Assembly (NCBI GenBank): GCA_963576475.1 | Contig: OY754970.1 | Span: forward strand, 35,218,619 to 35,282,618 | Direction: 5' to 3' | Length of the DNA stretch: 64,000 bases | Source of the DNA: Molanna angustata | Taxonomy: Eukaryota; Arthropoda; Insecta; Trichoptera; Molannidae | In this document: piece after piece, positions 45,550 to 57,476 of the stretch | Layout: the number at the start of each line of letters is the position of its first letter | How positions within the stretch are numbered: position 1 is the first letter of the stretch | Program-made: the position numbers and the translations under genes | Notes under the pieces: model-generated | The model's input: the letters and a program-made list of their open reading frames with translations, nothing else | Told to the model about the DNA's origin: nothing | Databases searched by the model: none

Positions 45550-46135
45550 AATGTTTTAATAAACTTTGATATCGTTAATGAATAGTTAAATATGTCTTTG
45601 TTAAGGAATGAATGAAATCGGTGCATGGAGGAAGGCTTTGAGCCCGAATTCAAAATTTATAAACTTTGATTTCTGTTCGATATTGTGTTGAGATAATATC
45701 AGTTTCGCTTCTCACATAGAATCGTCAGTTATTTTGTTTGATAAAAATCAACTCTTGTATGGAACTAAGGCAACAGCTGCAATATAATTTCGTATATTGA
45801 TTTATGTGTATCATTGGGGTGCACTCAAATTAAAAACTATGTGAAAAAATACAGATGATTTAAAGTCTCCGTTACTGACGATAGACTACCTAACAATAAA
45901 TTTTAAAATGATATAATATATTACGATCTTCGAAAAAACGTGGGTCGAGAGGTAGGTAAATGGATGTTTCTCGGTTATTTTTTTTATAAAACATGATATT
46001 ACATACATATTATAAAATGTCGATATTCACAAAAATCTATCTAAATATTATCTCTATATCACTTTGTTTAAACCAAAAATATGAGCATTTTATACGACAA
46101 CTTGCCATCTGACCTATTATCTATTTGGTCCTACT
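45550..46135. other. No gene recognised
   Basis: AT-rich DNA. No recognised repeat or frame. Confidence 0.4.
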
Positions 46136-46139
46136 TGTG

Positions 46140-46480
46140 AAGGAGGATCTTGGAGGATCCGGTTTAACCACGAGCTAGAAATAATGTATGGCGAACCAAA
46201 CGTTGTCCAATATATCAAAATACAACATCTACGTTGGCTCGGACACGTTTGTAGAATGGAGGATAGCCGGGTCCCAGAAAGTATTGGATACCTGTCCTGA
46301 AGGAAGAAGAAGTAGAGGGAGACCTAGGATGAGATGGCTGGACGACATCGAGAGCGATATAAGAGCGATCGGACAGACAAATTGGAGGAGACTTGCTGTC
46401 GACAGGGCGGGATGGAGGCAGTTTCTTGAGGAGGCCAAGGCTCGCACCGGGCTGTAGCGCCATTGCTGATGATGATGCCA
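46140..46480 (+). mobile_element. LINE-A C-terminal pseudogene
   Basis: The first frame reads RFNHELEIMYGEPNVVQYIK then IQHLRWLGHVCRMEDSRVP. After a frameshift near 46265-46290 the second reads EGRRSRGRPRMRWLDDIESD, NWRRLAVDRAGWRQFLEEAK and ARTGL, then stops and GATGATGATG. The WLGHVxRM, GRPRxRW and WRxFLEEAK motifs are the standard tail of RTE-like LINEs. The minus-strand frames over it are shadows. Confidence 0.9.
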
Positions 46481-46484
46481 TCTG

Positions 46485-48210
46485 ACCTTATGATGCCCGT
46501 TGAGAAGTTGATTTAAAAAAATACGCTTAAAATTTGTGAAAACTTGACTCTCCACATTCTATAGTAGCTGAGAGCAAAAACAATAACCGATTAGGTATTC
46601 CTTATATTATATTATTAGGTACCTACCTACTTCTGCTATAGTCAGTATGTTTATTATTTTTTTCTTCATTGGAACTTCATGTTATTATATTGGAAAAACA
46701 TATCACTTTATTGTATTGGAAACCATTCATACGATGCTCAGCATAGAGCTATACTGGTGAATGGGAGTCGGGTTTACGAAAAATTTAAATAAAACTTGAA
46801 ATTAAATATTTTTTTTTAGAATTCTAGTTAATTATGCAGTTCTATCATAAAGTAACAGTTTCAATCATTGAAATAATATTGGATTTACGTGAGACTTCAC
46901 GCTGCTTGGAATGGTTGAAAGAGTTTACAAATAAACGCACTATCTCAGGTCAGGAACCCCGACTTTGACTATAACTTGAGACTTCTCAGTGCAAAATAGC
47001 TCATCCACTTGTGCACTATTCTGTACAAAAAAATATACATAAATAAATATATTAATTTGAATAAGGGCGATCTCCGTGGGCCTGAGGTTAGATTAATCTA
47101 CTTTCTGATGGAAAGAATCTAGATTTTATTCCTTCCATAATAAGAAATTACTAAGTAAAATCTTATCTATAAAAGGACGCATTTATTTTTTTACATTAAT
47201 TATTTATTTTTCATATTCGAATGAAATTCAATCTTATCCGAATCCAGTATGAAACCTTTAACCTTTCATCGGTTCACAACAAAAATCAATTATTGTTTAT
47301 CTCGCAGAAGACAAAATTTATACAAATTCCTATTTTTATTGCCTGTTCAACAAATGATCTTTATCTGTACATCAGAGTGCCGAATCGATAGTCCGTCGAG
47401 TGTAGAAAAAATCCACATCAAAATTATAACGGCCTTTTTATTATTAAAAGCTCTGAACAAAGTTTGTTCTAAACGTTTTATGTGGTCATAAACATTTCTC
47501 TAACAATGTTTTGACTCCGACACCACTCCCTATTCCTAATCTCAACAGTTCTCGTTCAAAGTCACCGTATAAAACTAAAATCTGAATTACGCCTAGTTCC
47601 GCAAAATTGAATCGCTCTTTTCATAGAATCGTTCGTCAACGTCAACCGCGGAGCGGGCTTCTAGCGCTTAATTTATGGTAATAAAATTATTTACCCGTAT
47701 ATAAATAATATCCTTATCCCCAAATGTAGCAATATTCAACTGTAGCGATAGGAAACACTATGTAACAATATCTCGCATTTAGTTGTACACAATTAAGTCA
47801 CGGAACAGGTGTATTTTAACTTTTTTACAAGTTGGTAAATTAAATTGAATAACTCGCAATAATGCTGCGCTTTGTAAGACAGTCAATATGTCAGCTGTGT
47901 GCAAAGTTTATCTGTCGATGTACCCATCCCGTAATTAAGTAAGTTGCAACAACAATTTTTGTAAACTTATTCGACAGAAAAACATTATATAAACATAATA
48001 TTACCATTTTATTACCGATATGATAGTATGGAGTCATACCTATTATTACCTAATATTTATTTTCTCCGCAGTAGAAAATGAATTTGTTTCTTATCCATGA
48101 TTCAATTGCTTTCTTTAGTTTCAAATCTTTCATCAACTATATGTCCTTTATTTTTTTTTTATAGTAGGTTCAAAATGAATTAGGTTTATTTTGATGAATC
48201 ATTTTATTTT
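46485..48210. other. No gene recognised
   Basis: The segment 47560-47670 is less AT-rich (GTCAACCGCGGAGCGGGCTT, AGCGCTTAATTTATGG) and may be conserved non-coding DNA. The rest is AT-rich. Confidence 0.4.
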
Positions 48211-48214
48211 ATAC

Positions 48215-48310
48215 AAAAGATCACGGACAGAGTGCAATGGAGACGATTCTTTGAGGAGGCCAAGGCCCATCCTGGACTATGGAGCCACTGATGATGATGA
48301 TGATGATGAA
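48215..48310 (+). mobile_element. LINE-A extreme 3' end
   Basis: It reads ITDRVQWRRFFEEAKAHPGL, WSH, stop, then GATGATGATGATGATGAAGA. Residues match the copy at 1793-1970. The insertion is under 100 bp, an extreme 5' truncation. Confidence 0.85.
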
Positions 48311-48984
48311 GATGATGATTATATACAATTCTCGAAACTGACAAAATTAACACGGAATTTACAAAATGTCTGGATAAAAACAAATAATAAGTTCACGGTT
48401 TGAGAAGTACAGGTTAGTAGATATAGATTTCGTCTGGTCGTAAAATGTGGGTTTATAACAATTTGATGGGCGCTCATTTACGAGCGTTTCGCCACTGAAT
48501 ATGGCGCTATATTCTTCTATCACAGGTTAGTAGTACACTTTCTTCTTCTTTCTACCTTATACAGTACATCTCCAACTAAACTGTCCTATGTCCGACAGCC
48601 TGTCTCATTTTTATTGGTACCTAACTACCTGAGTGAATCGCGGAGGTTATAGGTTAATTCTGTATTGAAAGCCGACACCAGTGGCGTTGACGTTTACATT
48701 TAAAATACAAGCACAAAAATTATAGATTAATTTTAATTACAAAAAAACTAATACTGTAATTCTCTTATGTACCTGCATATGTATGGCCGTGGAACAAGTA
48801 GGTACTTCAGAATCTTATCAATCTTTTAAGAGATAAAAATCTCCTATTTTATTATTTTTAGAAAAAAATACACAAAAAAATGTTTTTTGTTACAATATTT
48901 CAATTATTCGAGTCAAAATACACATATAAAGGTGAACAATAACCAATCACTTAGCATGCTATAAATAGGGTTTGTCAATAACTT

Positions 48985-49170
48985 TTTATATAGGTAGGTA
49001 ACTACATAAATATGTAAATTGTCATTTATGTAGGTACATAAGTAAGTAAATTGTATTTTATATACGTAGGTACGTAAGTAGGTTGATTATATTTTATGTA
49101 GGTACATAATTAGTTAAATTGTATTTTATATAGGTAGATAAGTAGACTAATTGCAATATCATTTAATGAT
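48985..49170. repeat. Minisatellite, left block
   Basis: About five units of 33-40 bp built on GTAGGTACATAAGTAGGTAA and ATTGTATTTTATATA. The same units resume at 49467. Confidence 0.9.
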
Positions 49171-49204
49171 TCGGCGGATATTTTGTGGTAGTTAATATAA
49201 ACCA

Positions 49205-49466
49205 TTTTTGAATTATAAATTAGCTATAAACCACTTGTTTTTTGAGTCACTTCGCGACATGTTTCGGAAGCGCTGTCCTTCCATCGACCGGCACAATACT
49301 CCCCTCCCCCCACTTACCCAACCAACCCTCAACCGCCACCCCCCTCGCTTCACAGACAGATACACACAAATTCAACATGTTAGTCGATGGAAGGACAGCG
49401 CTTCCGAAACATGTCGCGAAGTGACTCAAAAAACAAGTGGTTTATAGCTAATTTATAATTCAAAAA
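49205..49466. mobile_element. Perfect 84 bp inverted repeat with C-rich loop
   Basis: The left arm 49205-49288 and right arm 49383-49466 are exact reverse complements over 84 bp. Motifs in order are TTTTTGAATTATAAATTAGC, GAGTCACTTCGCGACATG, TTTCGGAAGCGCTGTCCTTC. The 94 bp loop holds C-runs of 4, 6, 3, 3 and 6, so the other strand could form a G-quadruplex. Frames on both strands through the arms are identical by symmetry and not genes. It sits inside the minisatellite. Confidence 0.95.
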
Positions 49467-49660
49467 AGGATAATTGCATTTTATGTAGGTACGTAAATAG
49501 GTAAATTATATTTAATATGGGTACATAAGTACGTAAATTATATTTTATATAGGTACATAAGTAGGTAATTTGAATTTTATATAGGTACATAAGTAGGTAA
49601 ACTGTGTTTTATGTAGGTACATAAGTAGGTTAATTGTATTTGATGTAGTAAATATAAGAT
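49467..49660. repeat. Minisatellite, right block
   Basis: About five more units of the array at 48985 (TATATAGGTACATAAGTAGG, TAAATTATATTTTATATAGG). The two blocks were probably continuous before the inverted repeat arose or inserted. Confidence 0.9.
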
Positions 49661-50097
49661 ACTTAATAACATAAGGAAATAATCATTTGGAATCGGTATC
49701 GATCATAAAATGTCAGCAACCATTTAAATTTACAATGGGTATGCTTTTATTAATAATTATAATTTACTTACGAATTTATAAAATATAGTATAGGTAGTTA
49801 CATATTTTAATATAGATAGATGTCATTAGATCGTGTTTCACGAATTGACATAGTGTTAATATTGACATTCTATTACGCAGTAAATGAACTAGAATTCATG
49901 AACAAAGAAACAATAAAGTACGACGAATGTGTCAAAAAATGTCATATATTGTAATCGAAGTGGAAAAAATAACTAATATACACTTACTATTTATGTATTC
50001 TCAATAGTATTTTTTTACCGTCCATTTAATGAGGAAAAATCTATGTATCTGTACCTACTGAGACAATGAACAGTTTCTTGCTAGTGGCGAGTTTATT

Positions 50098-50250
50098 ACC
50101 AAGGGGTAAGTCCCGCTAAACAGTGGAATCAAAAACTTTATGATGACCCGTTTCATGGATAGTATAGAATAATATAACTCCATAGGATAATTATATCCAT
50201 GATATGGGTTATCATGATGGTTTTGATTCCACCGTTTGACAAAACTTTCT
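50098..50250. mobile_element. Diverged relative of the 35950 MITE
   Basis: GTGGAATCAAAAACTTTATG on the left mirrors TGATGGTTTTGATTCCACCG on the right. The centre, ATAATTATATCCATGATATG, matches the centre of 35950-36140 (ATAATTATATACATGATATG). Confidence 0.7.
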
Positions 50251-50379
50251 CTCTCTGGTTGCAACTTTTTTCCGATTTATCTGGTTTATCAAGCAAAATC
50301 AAGAATAGTGTGACAAGTTTAACCACCGTCGTATATGGCAATATATTTTATTTAAATATAAAGGAGATGGGTCGTCCCG

Positions 50380-50490
50380 ACCGATTTCGTTTACCTTTAG
50401 CACAAGCATTTGGTCAGTTTAGAGAATATTTAGTAAAAACTCGGCACTTGCACAAGGTGCAAGGAAGTGTTTTTATTATAATATTTTAGG
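50380..50490 (+). mobile_element. SINE body fragment (SINE-1 5' part, SINE-3 3' part)
   Basis: CGACCGATTTCGTTTACCTT and TAGCACAAGCATTTGGTCAG match SINE-1. GGCACTTGCACAAGGTGCAA and GGAAGTGTTTTTATT match SINE-3. The tRNA-like head is missing. The 96-codon frame over it is a shadow. Confidence 0.65.
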
Positions 50491-50554
50491 ATGTTTAATT
50501 TATTTTTTAAATGACATTTGATATTTTTAATAACATAAAAAATATTTTAAAAGA

Positions 50555-50743
50555 TTTAATCAATTTTTTAGAGCACCGACTGCATTTAATCGGCTTCCGG
50601 TGGATCTCAAAGTTAATAAAAATATAAATCTATTTAAGATAGATATTACATACTTAACAACTAATGAACAAGAATATAGATTTACTTTTACTAACATGAG
50701 TTTTTGTAAGCTGGCGTGTGATGAAGGGCTTTGTGATTGTTAA
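50555..50743 (+). mobile_element. LINE C-terminal fragment (LINE-E-like)
   Basis: An open 62-codon frame ending at a TAA begins FNQFFRAPTAFNRLPVDLKV and continues NKNINLFKIDITYL. The FRAP-x-x-FNxLPxDLK...NLFK pattern is that of the extreme C-terminus of Jockey/CR1-like LINE ORFs. It lacks a start codon, as a 5'-truncated insertion would. Confidence 0.6.
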
Positions 50744-51317
50744 TATTAAATATTTTTTTTGATGTATTTAATGTTTTATATTTATGTATGGGAATTAAAT
50801 AGCTATTACATCATCGTAGTATACGTATTCAAACTATATTTAATAATAAGCGCATTTTGAGATTGTCAACTATGCAAGAAGAAAAAAGCGTACACATAAC
50901 AGCGTGGAAAGTTCAGTGTTGCCATAACTCACTCGATTTGTATTTAATTAAATAAATAAATACATTATTTAATTAAATACAAAACTATTTAATTAAATAT
51001 CGTTGGCTGAAGCAGATTGGAAGAGAAGGATCTGCCTCGGTACTTTAGATTTTTTGAGATAGAGGTTTTAGAGTTTTTCATCCTGGTTGTCGATGTTCTA
51101 AGTGAATGTAATATGTGAAAAAAAAAAAGAAAACAAATCATATGATCGCAGAGTAGCAATAGCAATTTTAAACTAGCACTGCCTCAGAACAGACTATGTT
51201 TAGCGAGGAAGTAAAATTTCCCAATGAGTGAAAAAAAAAATATTGTAAAATTGTAATTAGGTATAAATTAAATTGTATTTTGTTCCTTTGTAATATTTAT
51301 ACTGTTGGAAATATATT

Positions 51318-51345
51318 ATTCATTCATTCATTCATTCATTCATTT
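51318..51345. repeat. (CATT)n microsatellite
   Basis: Seven or so ATTC/CATT units follow GTTGGAAATATATTATTC and may be the tail of an unrecognised retroposon lying at about 51000-51320. Confidence 0.85.
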
Positions 51346-53689
51346 AAAAATATAAGGAATTCTATGGTATAATTGCCTTTTTTAGTGAGATCTTATTTTA
51401 AAAGCATATTTACGTGTGTACAATATACCCAGACCCATTTCCTATCTAGTTTACTAATTCAAAAGTTCACTCTCGCTTCATATGGAGAATCATTTTTTTA
51501 TGTAATGCGCTCTCCATGTATCACATAACGTGTATCCATGCATCATAATACAATTCAATGTAAATAATAAGACACACCGTCACTGGTTTGAGCGGCAATT
51601 CAAAGTGAACGCCTAATGTCAAACAAGGAAATAGAAAACGCTATCATTTATAAGAATACAATAATATGTACATAAGTAAAATGAGACAAGTAGGTATACA
51701 ACAAGCAAATATTATAAGGAGTGTAGCCTAATACAGATGGTACCTAGGATTCATTATTTGTAGTTACAAATTTAATACAATGTTTGAAATGTAGACTCAT
51801 AACAAAGGAAACCCTTCACATATATTTCGCTTAATATGGGAGAATCACAATGACTCTACAGTGACAATATTTCTATAACCTAATCTTATGTACCTAGGTA
51901 CCTATTGCATATTTGTTTTGTGGACACATAGTTTAAATGTGTAAGTACTGATAAATATTATTTTATATTTGTTTATTAAAAAAATGAATCCATATCTGAT
52001 TATGATTTAAGTTAGGTGAGGTTAGGTTGTTTTTTTTTTTATATATATTTTAATATTTTCAGTAAAATTTCCACAATGCGACTACTTTAAAAAGATCAGT
52101 TCACGGGGACCTTGATTCGCATTCAGCGCACGGTGACGTAGCATAGTGATAAAGTGACATATATGTGTCACCCTAAAGGTTGCAAATACATTTTTTTCGT
52201 TAAGCCTTAAGTACGTTAGAATCCCATGTTATGATTTTAGAATATCATCTTTGTACTGTTTCTTGTATGTTGCAGGTATGATCATATAATTTTGTTTTTC
52301 TTAATTATTTTGTTAAAACTTTAACAATCACTTGATATGATGTCCTGTTATCATGTACCGTAGTCTATCATTTACTGTTTTTCCATTGTTCTTAATCTCA
52401 TACTATGTTATTATATTCTACTGTACTGTTGGATATCCAAATTAAAAAAAATATTGCAATTATGTGTTTTACGGAATTCGGAATATTGCCTGTGTCGCTT
52501 TATGATTACCAGGGCTATGATGCCATATACCTACAGAAAATGCCTGAGTGAAATTGTTATGTGAGGTGATGGTAGTATGTAATTAATGTTCTTTTATTCT
52601 TTTTGTCGATTTTGTAGAACTATACATATTCATGAAGAACTATTATTATTATAAAATTATTATTGCATTTTTAGTGGTTCCTTTTATTCGCAAATGATAT
52701 TAAAAGCAAACCTTTTTTGCTGGTGTTATCATATTAAAATAACATCATATTACGTTTTGATATATACGTATAATACTGACCAAAATAATGATAAAATAAA
52801 AATAATGACATTTTCCAATTTAGTGTTGTTCAGGGTGCGTGACCCGGAGGTCCTAGGATCGCCCCTGGTAAACTTGTGTATGAACATTTCAATATTTTGT
52901 TGATGCCTGAAATAAATATATATATAAAGCATTGAATAGTAGGTGTACTTTAATTATTCGCTTTAGAACTCAATCTATTGAATTCAAATATATAAATAAA
53001 TGCTACAATACCTCTCTAGGGAAAAAATTGGAGGTACTTATACTTGTGTAATGTGGTATTTCAAAAATAATGTTCCTGATAAAAATACGTATAAAAACAT
53101 AAATTAGGGTAGATACATTAGTACTAAATTGAAATCTTATTGAAATAATTTAAATAGCAGATGTATTAAAGTGAGAAAAAAAATAATCTCGTTCATAATT
53201 TTCCCTTTATAGGTTTCCTCCATTAACATTAAAATGTCATATTGAAAAATATACTGACATTTGAAGATCAGCCAGATTGGTTAATGAATCTACCTACGTC
53301 ACCTTGTTCTTGGAAACTATTAAAATTTATCACAAAATTATTCATACATCATAGAGATTCGTACACATTTACCGTGTAACGTCGCCATTAATACCTTAGA
53401 GGAAAATCAATATGGAAGATTCTAGATGATAGACCATTAATACCAAACTCGATCATAAATTACTAGAAATGACACACGAACAAAATAAAAAATATTATTT
53501 ATTGACTCACTACGATTTTGAGAACTATAATCCTATCATAGAAATAATTAGTAATCGGTAACGTTCCACTTTTTGTCTATTTATTTATTTGTTTAATAAA
53601 ATTTATAAAATGTTCATTTTCTTTGATTAGTACCTTCCTCACTAATTATAGCAACATTTGATGAGCATGAATGAGCAAGTGGATATAGT
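51346..53689. other. No gene recognised
   Basis: Mostly AT-rich DNA. 52827-52870 (GGGTGCGTGACCCGGAGGTC) is GC-richer, and TTCAATATTTTGTTGATGCC with TGAAATAAATATATATA at 52888-52925 resembles a LINE 3' tail. No coding frame was recognised. Confidence 0.4.
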
Positions 53690-54345
53690 GGGGAGGTATG
53701 AATGCGCAAATTTTAAGGTTATTTTTTTTATTGTAGTTTATCAACTAGTATTATGCTGAGATTGTATTCTAAAATGTCATGATGAGTCGGTGGCAGTCGG
53801 TGTCATGATGAGATGGGTCAGTGGCAGAGCGGTTAGCGCGCTGGGCTAGTAATCCAGTGGTCGCGAGTTCGAATCCTGCCTCGACCGATTTCGTTCACCT
53901 AAGCACAAGCATTTATTTTCTTATTTTAGGGAACGTAGGAAGATGTATATTTACTTGTTTAACAAGGACATATTCATTAAAAAAAAATCATCACAATATA
54001 TCTGTGTGTGTACTGTTTACGGCGTGTTCATTTGTAAAATATCTAATACTCGCTTAGAACCAGTAAGATTTTGAAGGATGTCTGATCAGTGTTTTTCATT
54101 TTTTTTTAGCTGTCAAATATTTCAAAGTGACCCCTAGATCAGGAAACTTGAATTTATATATTTTTATTTATAAAAAAGCACATCACTTTCATAAAATGGC
54201 ATTGAAAAAAAAATTAATAAAAAATAATTCAACAAACTCATTTCATGAAAATGCTAATTTCATGAAAACTCATTTCATGAAAAAATTTCCATACAAAAAG
54301 GAGTATAGCATCGGCCACAACCCACTATATTTATCTATATGATCA
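53690..54345 (-). repeat. Dispersed family Q, copy interrupted by SINE-1
   Basis: The reverse complement starts GTGGGTTGTGGCCGATGCTA and TACTCCTTTTTGTATGG, runs through TTCAATGCCATTTTATGA, GGGGTCACTTTGAAATATTT, TCTAAGCGAGTATTAGATAT and ACACGCCGTAAACAGTACAC, then breaks at a SINE. It resumes AGAATACAATCTCAGCATAA. Next to the copy at 42518 the interruption is clear. Confidence 0.8.
53800..53995 (+). mobile_element. SINE-1, best preserved copy
   Basis: CAGTGGCAGAGCGGTTAGCG and CGCGAGTTCGAATCCTGCCT supply A and B boxes. CTGGGCTAGTAATCCAG folds as an anticodon-like arm with AGT in the loop, but the acceptor and T stems pair poorly. The body TTTCGTTCACCTAAGCACAA and TAGGGAACGTAGGAAGATGT recurs at 10080, 50383 and 59060. 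It lies within family Q. TGTCATGATGAG is duplicated just before the head. Confidence 0.85.
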
Positions 54346-54684
54346 ATTAATCTCGTTTTTGTGTATGATTGTTCAAATTGAAATATTTTTTTTAATATCA
54401 TGCCGTGAAAATAAACTACTCAATAAGGAATATAGCACTCTAAATAGGGTGGATTGCCATAGAAAGCAAAAAAATCAAAAATAACCTACGATTCGTATTC
54501 AAGACTTTGAATAAGTACCTATCTACCTACGAGTAACAACATATAACTTAAAATTTAATGTGCTGGTCTCCCAAATTCATCACTCAAAAATTCTGGAAAA
54601 CTACGCTATATATTTCTACTGCGTCCTTCAATTCTGTCAATTATTCTTGTGATTTATAAACGACTATTATATACTGAATTATTA

Positions 54685-55190
54685 TTTACACAATGGTATC
54701 GTCGCATCGACTCTAATGTATGCTAGTGAGATATGGACATGGCAGAAGACGCATGAAAGTAGAATTAACGCGGTTGAAATGAGGTCACTAAGAGGAATGT
54801 GTGGTAAAAAGATGTATGATAGAATAAGAAATGAGGATATTAGACGAGAATGTATGATTGAAAGAAATATCGTAAGTAAGATGAAAATAAATGCCCTTAT
54901 GTGGTTCGGCCACATAGAAAGAATGAGTGATGACCGTCTGACAAAAAAAGTGTACAAGGCTGATAAAAGAGGAATGAAAAGTAGAAGTCGGCCAAGAAAA
55001 AGTTGGCACGATCACATAAATGGGATTTTGAAAGATGGTGATGTTAGAAGTAAGAATAATAGAAGAGCGTGTATGAGACGATGTATGGACGTGAATGAAG
55101 CGAGGAATGTGTTTCAAGAGAGAGGAGTCTGGCGTTCGGTTCTCTCTGCCTACCCCAAATAGGGAAATGGCGTGATGGTATGGTATGGTA
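54685..55190 (+). mobile_element. LINE-B C-terminal fragment, frame still open
   Basis: An open frame of at least 148 codons reads GIVASTLMYASEIWTWQKTH, SRINAVEMRSLRGMCGKKMY, MKINALMWFGHIERMSDDRL, SRPRKSWHDHINGILKDGDV and ends VWRSVLSAYPK. The YxSExW, NAVEMRxLRxxCG, WFGHxERM and PRKxWxDHI motifs are the conserved region between the thumb of reverse transcriptase and the C-terminus of this LINE group. No stop or frameshift is seen, so it is a relatively young, 5'-truncated copy. It ends in a GGTAT microsatellite-like tail. The catalytic domain is absent. Confidence 0.92.
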
Positions 55191-55613
55191 TGGAATTATT
55201 ATTTATATTGATTGGAAGAGACTTCCTTAAGGCAGATATTCAATAATTTAATAAATATATCGTTAGAGTCTTTCACTAGACAAAACTCGATTATATTAAC
55301 CAAAGGTCATATTATTATATGTATGTATGTACAATGTAGTTACCTACATATTGTAATTGTATAGAGTTGAGACAGGTCATGTTTGACATACAAATCGTGG
55401 GTGTGTTCGGTCACTAACATTTACAAACAACAACAATATTGAAAAAAAACAAAATACGTTTTTCCTTTCAAGATATTTCTTGGTTCGATTTCAAAGACGT
55501 GTTTTGAGCTGCATTATTATGCAAGCAATGTTTTTCGATTTTCTTCAACTGTAATGAAATCAATAGATAGGTATCTAATAATGCATAAATACTACATGTT
55601 TATATAGACTTAG

Positions 55614-55877
55614 AAATATCGCTTGCTGAGGATTATTGTATTCTATGTCCATAAAGTATGAAACTAACAAAAATGAGAATGAAAATTCAATAAAAATATA
55701 TTACGTCACATTAACATTGACACCGGAAATCGACATTGGACGTTAATATAAGAGGAATCAAATTATCAAATTTCAAGTATTGGATTTTGCATAAAAACAT
55801 TTTAAAAAATCAATTAATCTATCAATTATTTTTTTAAATGGACATAGAATGCTCTTATCCTCAGCAAGCGATATGTT
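55614..55877. mobile_element. 264 bp element with about 38 bp terminal inverted repeats
   Basis: The left end ATATCGCTTGCTGAGGATTA and TTCTATGTCCAT mirrors the right end ATGGACATAGAAT and TCCTCAGCAAGCGATAT. The AT-rich centre contains no ORF. TA steps at both tips would fit a mariner-type target, but they may be part of the repeat. Confidence 0.85.
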
Positions 55878-56009
55878 TATCAACTTTCAAAGCAATGAAG
55901 TATAGATTCAATTTTAAAACTCAATTTATTAATTTTAGGTACCTATGATAGACCTAAGATGGTTGTGACAATTTTAACCATCTAATTTTTATCTATAAAC
56001 AATATATTT

Positions 56010-56142
56010 GGTGAAATAGGACTAGGGTATGGGAATACACGCATGTGTCCTGCTTCATTTAATAAGATAATACACACCCGCACACCTGTCGATGGTCACC
56101 CCACATTGTGGGATTCGCCGTGATGGTATGCATGTATGTAAT
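56010..56142 (-). repeat. Dispersed family P, 3'-shortened copy
   Basis: The reverse complement reads CATACCATCACGGCGAATCC, CACAATGTGGGGTGACCATC and GACAGGTGTGCGGGTGTGTA, matching the family's opening. Confidence 0.75.
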
Positions 56143-56144
56143 TA

Positions 56145-57475
56145 ATATATTTTTTCATCAATGGTATATGTTGATATTGTTTCTGTTAATTAAAGCCTTA
56201 TTTCATCATCTTCATAATTCATTAAAAAAGTCATCATAACAGAAGAAGGAAAAAAATCGTTTGTTAAAGAGCCTGTCCTCTGTCCCAACCCTCCTAATAA
56301 TCAGGTCAGTTGGGACAAAAGTTGGGGAGATTTGGGACAAGTCTTAGAAACTAAGTTAAATAACGGGAATATGGTATCAATAACAATTCTCCGGCTTCTT
56401 TTTCAACATTCAACATTGATTCAATAACTGGATTATTAATCACTAAATATAAAAGTACCTACTAATTACACATACACATGTATTACAGTTTTGATTCCTG
56501 AAGTCTCGCCAATAACAATTTAGATTATCTAGACGGATAACTGATAAATAAAAATCAGTTGACATAGGTACATATAAATATTGTTGGAATGTAAAAATTT
56601 TCATTCAAAAATTCCGGAAATTTTTGTGAATTTTATATGTCATGTATAAAGGGTAGGTATAGTATAAATAGCATGGCCATATGACCGATTACGAATTTAA
56701 ATTTTCCATTTGACTCGTGTTTTTTATTTGAATAATAGAGACGCAATCTTGTATCAATTCCATGCGTCACCTCACCACGAATTTTTTTCGCACTGGTCCC
56801 GTGTCAAGTTTACGCAGCCAAACTATAACACTGAAAATCTCAATGCGATTAAAAAGCGTAGACGCAAACCTTTGGGAAATATCTCCGTAGCCGCTAGAGG
56901 GATGCTAACCTTAGTGGATATATATTCTTATTTTCCCTCCGATAGTACCTGTAACGAAGTCAAGTAGTATGTTAGTAGGTATGTTTACATAAACGTGTAG
57001 AGGAACACATTGTACTACCAGGGCTGGATCCACGATTGGTTTGTATCAGGCACAGGTACATCCGAGGCTCAAAAAATACTCAAAATAAAACAATTCAAAT
57101 ATAAGAGTTTTTTTAATGCTAGGTAATCCACTCTCAGAAAAGTGATTTGTGCCAAAGGAAAGAAAAAAAATTTTGTAAGTGAATGTTAATACGGAATAAA
57201 TAGGAACGGAGTTAAGCGACAAGAGATAGAACATTTTTACCGGTAGTGGAACTTTTAAGTTAAATAAAAATAAAAAAATATTTTGAAAAATTTAAAACCT
57301 TAAAACCTTTTTCCTCTCATCCGAAATATGTCAAGATATTTGCCGATAACTATATACCTACATTTAATATCCTATGAAAAATGATTTAAATGTAGAGATT
57401 AGGTACCAATTGATGGATAGAACTATTTTTTATATCATTATAATTTATTAATCTAGTTTGATTTTGATATAATTC
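56145..57475. other. No gene recognised
   Basis: An 85-codon plus frame at 56710-56967 has normal amino-acid variety but no motif I recognise and no splice context. The rest is AT-rich. Confidence 0.4.
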
Positions 57476-57476
57476 G

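Noticed and set aside
49208..49447. Mirror-image frames on both strands
   Set aside because: They arise from the perfect inverted repeat and begin with the same residues on either strand.
53820..53895. Possible tRNA gene with AGT anticodon
   Set aside because: The anticodon arm folds, but acceptor and T stems have mismatches and the following body is shared with other SINE-1 copies.
56710..56967. 85-codon plus-strand frame with varied composition
   Set aside because: No motif recognised and no flanking exon signals; kept only as unexplained DNA.
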